NCBI GenBank assembly: GCA_030411725.1
Contig: MU839827.1
Location: forward strand, 1,488,001 to 1,552,000
Origin: Echria macrotheca
Taxonomy: Eukaryota > Ascomycota > Sordariomycetes > Sordariales > Schizotheciaceae
DNA: 64,000 nt
Direction of reading: 5' to 3'
The notes below the pieces were generated by a model. The model saw only the letters and a list, made by a program, of their open reading frames with translations. It made no database searches and was not told where the DNA came from. Of the stretch, positions 56,636 to 64,000 are shown one piece after another (within the stretch, counting starts at the first letter, position 1; each line of letters starts with the position of its first letter). Position numbers and translations under genes: made by a program.

Positions 56636-57592
56636 ATGTTAACCCCCGACCAAATCGCAACCTTCCACCGAGAAGGCTACCTCATCATCCCCAACGCCCT
56701 CTCCAAATCCACCGTTTCCTCCCTCCTCTCCGAAACCACCCGCCTCCTCTCGACCCTAGACCTATCCACCCACCCCCTAACGCGCTTCCGCACGGGCGGT
56801 TCATCCGGAAAAGACCACGTAGGCGACGCCTACTTCCTCACCTCAGGCGACAAGATCCGCTTCTTCTTCGAGGAGGACGCCTTTTCCCCTTCTGGTCAAC
56901 TCCAATACCCGATCCCCCGCGCGATCAACAAGATAGGCCATTTCTTGCATGGCCTCTCCCCGCCGTTTGCGTCGCTCCTTTCCCCGGATGACCAGAATGA
57001 GGTCAGACCGGCGGAGGTGGCGCGGGACCTAGGGTTTAAAGATCCGAGGGTGCTCCAGAGCATGGTGATTATGAAGCAGCCGGAGATTGGGGGCGCGGTC
57101 CCGCCGCACCAGGATAGTACGTTCTTGTATACGGATCCGCCCAGCGCTGTGGGGTTTTGGTATGCGCTTGAGGACGCGACGAGGGAGAATGGGTGTTTGA
57201 GCTTTTTGGGGGGGTCGCATCTTTGGGCTCCTGTTGGGAAAAGGTTGGTTAGGGGGGAGGAAGGGGACAATGGGACGGTGATGGTGGATAATCAGGGGGC
57301 TAGGTTTCCGAGGGATACGGAGGGGGAGGGGGGTTGTAAATATGGCGAGCGGGAGGGACGAAAGGGACAGGAAGAAGGGGGGGAGGAAGGGGAGTATGTG
57401 ATGGCTGAGGTCGAGGCTGGCTCGCTTGTGCTTATCCATGGGAATTTGCTGCACAAGAGTGAGCGGAACACGAGCGAGAAGGGGAGGATTATCTATACGT
57501 TTCATGTCATCGAGGGGGCGGATGGGTGGGAATATGATGGACGGAATTGGCTGCAGCCTCCTGAGGGGGGGTTTACCAAGTTGTTTACTTAG
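56636..57592 (+). CDS. PHYHD1-like phytanoyl-CoA dioxygenase family protein
   Basis: Intronless 318-aa Fe(II)/2-oxoglutarate-dependent oxygenase. It opens with the family start LTPDQIATFHREGYLIIPNA. The metal triad is HxD in PPHQDS (His-158, Asp-160) and the distal His in IHGNLLHKSERN (His-273), with the 2-oxoglutarate-binding Arg in GRIIYTFHV. The C-terminal YTFHVIEG and NWLQPPEGGF match human PHYHD1 as I recall, rather than phytanoyl-CoA hydroxylase PHYH itself. No N-terminal PTS2 peroxisomal signal and no C-terminal SKL-type signal were seen (it ends KLFT). A disordered insertion between the two metal motifs (about residues 222-255) contains GREGRKGQEEGGEEGE. Codon use switches along the gene: the first 320 bases are C-rich, the rest G-rich on the coding strand. 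Substrate unknown. Confidence 0.92.
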   Translation: MLTPDQIATFHREGYLIIPNALSKSTVSSLLSETTRLLSTLDLSTHPLTRFRTGGSSGKDHVGDAYFLTSGDKIRFFFEEDAFSPSGQLQYPIPRAINKIGHFLHGLSPPFASLLSPDDQNEVRPAEVARDLGFKDPRVLQSMVIMKQPEIGGAVPPHQDSTFLYTDPPSAVGFWYALEDATRENGCLSFLGGSHLWAPVGKRLVRGEEGDNGTVMVDNQGARFPRDTEGEGGCKYGEREGRKGQEEGGEEGEYVMAEVEAGSLVLIHGNLLHKSERNTSEKGRIIYTFHVIEGADGWEYDGRNWLQPPEGGFTKLFT

Positions 57593-57639
57593 GTTTTGGT
57601 TTTGTTTTGTTGGGTGGATGGATGGATTGGATGGATGGT

Positions 57640-57767
57640 GTGACGACTGGGTCGCAGGACCACACCCAGTTGAGTCAGCCTTCCAAAAGGATTGCCGGGA
57701 TTCCAAGGTCAGCAGTCTAGAATTCCAACTGTGGTTGTATGCCAGCACGATCCTCCAGGGTCGTGAC
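57640..57767 (-). repeat. Dispersed MITE-like repeat, copy C (reversed)
   Basis: Third copy, in reverse orientation, 47 bp after the stop of the oxygenase gene. Read on the minus strand it runs GTCACGACC, TCGTGCTGGCATACAACCAC, TGCTGACCTTGGAATCC, CCTTTTGGAAGGCTGACTCA, CTGGGTGTGGTCCTG and ends CAGTCGTCAC, closest to copy A. Confidence 0.8.
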
Positions 57768-57817
57768 TGATGGCTGATTCACGAAAGGAGTATGGAGTTT
57801 AACGTTGGGGACTAGGC

Positions 57818-58545
57818 AGGAGATGGACATGGAGACATAACAACAGGACGTCAGAATCGGATTTGATTTGCTCACTTATAACTGAGAGAGAGGGGGGGAC
57901 TCGACGTACCTCCCATGGAAACTGTCTCATTCTAGATCTGCTTGTCGTGGCTCATCATCAAGCCTTCCAACTTCCAACTTCCGTTACCACACACAACTCA
58001 ATCAAGTCACATCTCTCCAATCAGGATCTAAAAAAAACCGCGGCAGTAGCAAAGCAGGCTAAGGGATGGACATAGAGAACAACAGGACATCGTGATGAAT
58101 CTGATTGGCACACTTTGTTATCGAGAGAGAGGTCTCAATGTATCGTGGAAATTCTGCTGTCTCATTCTGCCTACCTACTCTGGTGGCTTATTATTAATCC
58201 TTTCAACTTTCAGGTTTCGTCAGCACACACACGACTCAATCAAGCCTCTGCACATCTTTCCGGCATCTCGACTTAAAAGCCCGCGGCGGTAGCAAACCTG
58301 GCTGGGAGATGGACATGGAGAATAACAGGATGTCATGATGAATCTGATTGGCTCACTTGTTATTGAGAGAGAGAGAGGTCTCGACGTACCTACCATGGAA
58401 ACTGTCTCATTCTAACTACCTACTGTCGTGGCTCATCATCAACCCTTCCGACTTTAGTGACCACATACACAACTTAAGTAAGCCACATCTTTCCAGGATC
58501 TAGACTTAACAAACCCGCGGCGGGAGCCAAGCTGGCTGCTGGCCG
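57818..58545 (+). repeat. Three-unit ~240-bp tandem repeat array
   Basis: Units begin near 57818, 58062 and 58303 and share GGGATGGACATRGAGA, ATGAATCTGATTGGCWCACT, GAGAGAGGTCTCRAYGTA, CATGGAAACTGTCTCATTCT, CACACAACTCAATCAAG and a terminal CCGCGGCGGTAGCAA. They differ by substitutions and small indels, so the array is not very recent. No coding frame is conserved across units. Confidence 0.85.
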
Positions 58546-60320
58546 CTGGCTGAAAAATTTCGAAATCTCCTATTTGTACTACTGCGAGTTTATGATCATC
58601 TGTCTTACACCACAGGGGTACTCTTCGCGAGCCGAGTCCCCAGGCCAAGGGCCCAAAACGAAACATGTACCGTAACAATCTGGGTGGAAACGCTGCCAGC
58701 ACGCCGCGAGGGAGACAAGAAACTGCGTGCCTGGACCGCACGAAACCTTCCGAGCCCTGACCTTGCCTCGGTTTTACTTACCTGTGGATAGGGGTCCTGG
58801 CTATCGGGCTTTTTCTTTGGATCTTCCGTTCCATTTTCAACTGGTGAGACGCCCTGCGTGACCGCTAGGGCCACGCTTCGCCTCCGTATCTTCCTCGCTG
58901 TGGATCCAAGATCATTGGTTCTTCGGCCAGTGTCTGCCTCGTCATGGCTGCGATCATCTCTCCGATGTTCCCCTGGGCCAGGCTCCAGTCGTACTGGTGC
59001 GGAAGATGCCTAAAAAGGGGGGGGGGGGGGGGGTTGGACGAGTTTATTTCTTTGGTTCTGTGGTGGTTCATCGTCCTGTTGACTCACGCACGCAATACCG
59101 GTCTTATTACATATACGGACTTTCAAAGTTTTATATAGACACCGCAGTAGAAGGAGACGGTTCCGGTCCCGGCAGTACGTCGGGACCCCACTCTTATTAT
59201 TACTTCACCAGGAAATGGAAACCGCAAGTCGAGTGGGCAGTAGTGGTGTTGAGGTGTTGATTCATACCCCTCAACGGAGCAGTTGCAAAATACGCAGTTG
59301 TATTACGCAAGCAGCCGCGTGTTCTCCATAGTTGTTATTTAGTCAAAGCACGGGTCTACGTTTATGTATGTCCGTCTAGCGAGCGGATCAGAGTCGTATA
59401 GACTAAATCTCGATGTAGACAGACATTGTGGCGATTCAGACACCCTGATGGGCACCCTGACATCACTATCTTAGATTCCTTTGGTTACTTGCAAGCAACT
59501 GAGTCCACAGATGAGGCTATTCAGGGCCAACTAACAAGGGCAACAGAATATATAGATAGATGATCTGGCCCAGCTCTCGCCGAGCCAGCCAGTTCTTACC
59601 TCAGTACCCATACACATGATTCCCTGCAGAGAGCTTAGTTTCCCACAGACATATACTTTAGTAAGCGCAGTCCACATCAGGCAATCCTCGTCAGAACGCT
59701 GCGGGAGTACCAGAACAGAACAGAACATCCTGTTAGGCCAGGCAGGAGCACCCAGACAAGATCGAAGGCACACACGGACCACAGGCACTGTATTTAGCCA
59801 GCCCTCGGGGCCCTTCCTCCTTTCACCAAAACGAGCATCATTACCCAGTCTTTCAATCCCCAGCATCAAGACACGCTGAAAAAAAAACATGTGATTACGC
59901 CACCCCTTGGTATGTAACCCTATCATACAAGCTCCCCAGTCTCAAGTCCCAACAGCATCAACACCGCCCGTCATCGCCCATCCCTCCTGTGCGCAGTGCA
60001 TGCTATCGACCGTTCAGGAACAGGCCGTACCGTGAAATAGAAACCATCACAAGAGAAAACTTGACAACCCCCCGTTATCCATCCATTCACCTATCCCCCC
60101 TCACCATCTGTTAGGCCGAACCTAGGCCTAGCCGATCCGAGCATCTATACTCTTCGTTGTCTTCACCCTGCTTGAGCTCCGCCTAAAGTCTTGACTTAGT
60201 TCGAGTTTGAATCTTGGCTCGTCCGCCATGACGTCCTCCACCATGTGGATTGCTACCGGTTCACCGGCATTCCTCCGTCTGGTACACGTAGCGGAGGCGA
60301 GCCCGTCGTCTTAGCCATGC
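58546..60320. other. Convergent intergenic region
   Basis: About 1.8 kb after the tandem array and before the HRP1 stop codon; the right part is presumably HRP1 3' UTR. A 17-base G run lies at 59017-59033. No gene recognised. Confidence 0.5.
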
Positions 60321-63300
60321 CTAACCCCTGGCGTACGGATGGAAACCGCGGTTCCCACCCCGTCCTCCTCCGCGGTAGTTGGCACCCGGTCTGCCAGCGT
60401 TCTTTGGTCCGGTAGGCGCATTTGGCGGCGGGGCGCTGTTAGGGTCCGACGGGCTAGGCGACATGGACTGTTGGTGCTGCCCGTGATGGCCGCCGCGACC
60501 TTTGTGAAAACCCCCTCGACCACCGCCCCCATGGCCACCCCCAAATCCTCCACCACCTTGATTCATCATCGGCTGGGGCACGTCGTCGTACATGCCCTCC
60601 CAGCTGGTGGGCGCATTGCCTCCCATATAACCCTGGTCGTAGTTTTGCTGCCCACCGTTTCCACCACCACCGCGCCCCCCGCGACGGCCGCCTTGGTCGT
60701 ACTTCTGTTGCTGCTCAAACTGCTGTTGCTCGAATGCATTATATCCGGCCCTGTTGCCACCAGCCGGACCGGCACCTCCCTGCGGTCCCGCGCCCGCGCC
60801 GGGGCCAGGGCCGGGCGACACGCTCTGAATGGCACCCGGTCCGCCCATGCCGACACCACCGCCCTGGTTCATCATGTTTTGCATCTGCGCCATCATTTGC
60901 GGGTTCATGTTGGCCATCATCGGGTTCGGACCGCCCGGCCCGCCGCGGCCTTGCTGGGCCATCATCTGCATTTGCATCATCTGCATCATTTGAGGCGTCA
61001 TGTTAGGTCCCATGTTCGGCGTCATGGTCCGGCTCATGGCCATCTGCTGGTGCATAAGCGCGAACGTCTGCTGCATCCGCTGAATGTATTGGGCCATCAG
61101 CTGCGGTGTCATGTTGGCACCGCCCATGTTGGCCTGGCCGCCCCCCGAGCTGTCGTCCATTCCGTTGTTGCCGTTGCCTTGCTTACGCCCGAACTTGCCG
61201 CCGCCGCGCCGGGCCGCCTCTTCCTCCTCACGCATGTTGCCGCGCGGTTGGGCCTTCTTGACCTCAATCGGCTTTCCATGGATCTCGAGATTGGCGGCCA
61301 GACAAGCCTCGACACCAGCTTCGCTCTCGAACGTGACGAATCCGAAGCCGCGCGGCCGTCCGGTATCCTTGTCCATCATCAGGGTGGCGTCCACGACCCG
61401 TCCGAACTGAGCGAAATACTCCTTAAACTCATGGTCTGTCGTCTCCTGGCTGACGCCTCCGACGAAGATCTTGGAAGTCTTCTCCTGTTCGTCCCTGGGG
61501 ATGGCACGTTTTGGGTCAATCTGGATATTCCGGTTAGTACCACGTCTTCAAACATGCAGATACGAGACATACAATCTTGCCGTCAAGATAATGCTCCTTG
61601 ACCATGACAATATTCACAGTCTTGGGGTCTTTGAAAGTCAAGAATCCAAAACCGCGCGACCTGCCGGTAGCGCCGTCTCGCATGACTGTGCATTCTACCA
61701 CTTCTCCGAACTGGGAAAAGTACTCTCTAAGTGACTCTAAACCACCATCAGAATCAATACTATGCAACAGCGAGGAAAGGAATCTTACGGTCCGTGGTCT
61801 CCCAGTTCAAACCTCCAATGAACATTTTTCTGAAATACAAACAGTTAGCAATCTCTCCCCGTGCCTTTATTGTCCAAAGTGCGTGAAATCGGCTGATTGC
61901 ATGATTGTGTGAATGGCCATGTCCAGGCCCTTTCCGTGTCTGCAAACAAACGCCCCTGGGTAACCATCAACTCAAGCACCACCCTTCATTCCCAATTCTT
62001 GGCTGCCCATGCCGACGTTCCAACACTGTCTGACGGGCATCCGCCATGGTCCCGTGCATATCCCGGACGAAAGGTTGGTTCAGAATGCTGTGATATCGTC
62101 TGGATGAGAATCTAAAGCTGGCATGCGGGAAGAGGGTTGGCCGAACGAGCAGCTTCAACTGGCCCGAAATAACATGGGCTGACCATAACCGAGAGACAGA
62201 GTAGTAGCTGTCTACTACCAGCTCGTTATCGATCGTATATCCCGTCGTTTCGAAGTAGGTTGGTGGCTGAGCGAGGTGTGCAGACTGAATCTGATTCAGA
62301 TGAGGGTCGAAATTTGTTTCGAAGTCGAGCGCCGCCATGAACCCGGAGGAGCACGCTACAGCAGTTCTCACGAATGAGAAAATAGATGCAGCGCAGGATG
62401 CCAGTGATTGCCGAACTTTTCTTGTTCCTGTCTCGTGCTCTTGCTATCGTCAAGCTAGGTACTGGCCAGGTGCTGCGCTATCTGCCATCTTCATCTAGCT
62501 GCTGCGAGACCTGCCGCTTCCACCACGTCGCGGGCCTGCTGCGTGCTGGGCCTTCTAAGATTATCTGCGTTTTGAATACAGATGGGTATAGCTTTGTCTG
62601 ATCATGTTGCTTGGCGTTTGTTCTCGGCCTCTTCTTCATCCCTCCTCTTGAATTCCATGTACAAAGCTTGACATCGCAGACGGCACGTCTCCTCGAGTCT
62701 GGGTTGTCCACTGCCCTTCTCTCTGTGGTGTTTGGGATCCACTCCGACTCCATGTGGCGCGTCGGCATCCATTCATCCATGGGACCATAACAGCTCCAAG
62801 ACCAAGGCCCTCCTGAAGTCCGGTTGTCTTTCAAGCCCATCCCGACATGCGCCCAGGGAGTTTGCCAAGCCTTCAGCGGCTGGCAAAAGACGACTACCCA
62901 TCCGACCGGTGGGTCGCAGCCAAATCACGTTGGGCACCAAGGTGTAAAGCATCAACATTTCAAGGGGAGGTATAAGCTGAAATTCACTTACCCATCTTCT
63001 TTGGCGTTGGGTCCTCTGGTCGGGGGTGGGGGGGCCGACGGGGTGTTGTACGAGGCTACTGGCTGTTTCTCTTCCTGGTAGGAAGCAACGGCAGTCGGAC
63101 CGTCGCCCAAGTTAAAGTCGACATCGTCGTCCTCATCATCGTACTCCTCGTTGTTCATATGCGAATCCCCTCCATTATAATGTTGCTCCTGACCGTAGTC
63201 CTCGATGGACTCTTGTTTCATCTCAGTAGGCGGCTGGACGAGCTGGGAAGGCTCTGCAGCTGGCGGCGCCGCTGCCGTCCTGCCACCACCGTGTTCGTCA

Positions 63301-63401
63301 TCGCTGTACCTGCTGGGAGTCAGCCCGAGTCCTGTGCTCGTGGGATCTCATACGCACAAGTCGGCAAAGAGTTCGTCGTCAAAATTCTCGGGCTCTGTCA
63401 T
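60321..63401 (-). CDS. HRP1: Hrp1/Nab4-like hnRNP, cleavage factor IB RNA-binding protein
   Basis: Nuclear shuttling RNA-binding protein of mRNA 3'-end formation and export. Five exons on the minus strand, 63401-63358, 63309-62992, 61829-61789, 61736-61573 and 61520-60321, sum to 1767 nt (588 aa). The first 120 residues are acidic (MTEPENFDDELFADL, EEYDDEDDDVDFNLGDG). RRM1 runs from KMFIGGLNWETTD (about 122) to RGFGFLTF (162-169), RRM2 from KIFVGGVSQETTD (about 206) to RGFGFVTF (246-253), joined by the Hrp1-type linker IDPKRAIPRDEQ. Then comes a Met/Gln/Pro-rich region with many NMTPQMM-like repeats, and RGG boxes. The C-terminus GRGGNRGFHPYARG fits an R..PY nuclear localisation signal of the kind Kap104 reads in yeast Hrp1. 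Intron 2 is about 1.16 kb, far longer than any other here. Confidence 0.93.
61830..62991 (-). other. Long intron of the HRP1-like gene
   Basis: A 1162-nt intron with donor GTAAGT and acceptor TTTCAG interrupts the codon just before RRM1. All other introns in this gene are 48-52 nt. Open frames within it are short and lack recognisable domains. Size suggests regulatory content such as alternative splicing or an internal promoter, which is inference. Confidence 0.8.
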
Positions 63402-64000
63402 TTTGGCGATATTTGCTGTGTTGAGGATGAATGGATCGACTCGGAAGGGATGCGTAAGGCGAGGGTGTTGGGCAGGCACCCACGGTCGCCCACCAATTCT
63501 CGACCTCGCAAGTTTTAGAAAGCAGCAGCAGGGAACTGAGAAAAGAGGCAGAAGAAGGAATAATCAGCGACGGGCGACAAAAAGGCTTCGTGCGATGCGC
63601 GGTGGTGTGCGCAGCGAGTGTGCGATGAAAGCTGTTGATGTTGTTATTGTTGGTCGGTGGGAAGTGAAACCGAAGCCAAAAAGGAAAAGAGCCTCGCTGC
63701 GGTTCAAGAACGCTCCAGCTGTGGGTCTGATTGGGGCGCCGCGTTCCTCTTGGGCTGGTGCGGGGGAGTGCAGCGCACTGGCCAGGCGCCCGAGCAGTTG
63801 TCAGGTGGTGCACACACCTGTGGGGGAAGTGCCAACAGTGGGTCAGAGGTCTGCCAAACCGCCAACTTGGACTCGAACAGGACCCAATCTCGTCGAACTC
63901 GAACAAGTTTGCTGGCCATTCCGCGAACATCATGCCACTTCCACACTGCGACTCGAGGTAGCAACCATGTTTTCCTCTTCCGGGGGTGGAAAGAAGGCCC
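63402..64000. other. HRP1 promoter and leader region
   Basis: Upstream of the HRP1-like start codon; no other gene is recognisable before the window ends. Confidence 0.5.

Noticed and set aside
51507..57592. Possible secondary-metabolite cluster (P450 plus 2-oxoglutarate oxygenase)
   Set aside because: No backbone enzyme (PKS, NRPS, terpene synthase), transporter or pathway regulator is nearby, and a membrane protein of a different kind lies between them.

Overview
The window is nuclear DNA of a filamentous ascomycete, most likely a Sordariomycete. Genes carry short spliceosomal introns, mostly 42-104 nt, with GT..AG borders and CTAAC/CTAAT-type branch sites. The gene set is fungal housekeeping and membrane functions: neutral trehalase, POT peptide transporter, DUF3405, mitochondrial ribosomal protein mL58/MRPL20, Hrp1-type RNA-binding protein. 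Intergenic DNA is long and rich in TAGG/CCTA motifs and simple repeats. No bacterial operons, no complete transposase, no rRNA and no complete tRNA were found. The species cannot be named from this sequence.

Layout: (1) 1-2060, minus, partial ERCC6L2-like SNF2 helicase, head-to-head with (2) 2434-4520, plus, AidB-like acyl-CoA dehydrogenase. (3) 4974-6932, minus, POT/PTR2 peptide transporter. (4) 10051-12374, plus, DUF3405 membrane protein. (5) 14240-16714, plus, neutral trehalase. (6) 21236-22252, minus, disordered conserved-looking protein. (7) 25050-25763, plus, MRPL20. (8) 26127-27671, minus, Cys-rich fungal protein with an F-box-like segment. (9) 30206-33375, plus, membrane family-2 glycosyltransferase. 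(10) 34344-36109, minus, amidophosphoribosyltransferase. (11) a gene-poor stretch of about 8.8 kb with one weak small gene. (12) 44890-47939, plus, fungal CRKHYQR-motif protein with a prion-like C-terminus. (13) 51507-53519, plus, cytochrome P450. (14) 54070-55411, plus, SAP/HeH-like membrane protein. (15) 56636-57592, plus, PHYHD1-like 2-oxoglutarate oxygenase. (16) 60321-63401, minus, Hrp1-like two-RRM protein with a 1.16-kb intron.

The genes do not form a biosynthetic cluster. The only arrangement suggesting shared function is the divergent ERCC6L2/AidB pair over a 373-bp promoter. Several pairs converge tail to tail: AidB/transporter, MRPL20/F-box-like, GT2/ADE4 and PHYHD1-like/HRP1.

The most unusual content is repetitive. 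There are three copies of a ~130-bp dispersed MITE-like sequence (20502, 36963, 57640), a three-unit ~240-bp tandem array (57818-58545), an 86-bp inverted repeat around 454 bp (49273-49898), and coding repeats in the CRKHYQR gene. Exon models were checked by phase arithmetic and match to family motifs recalled from knowledge. No database search was possible.
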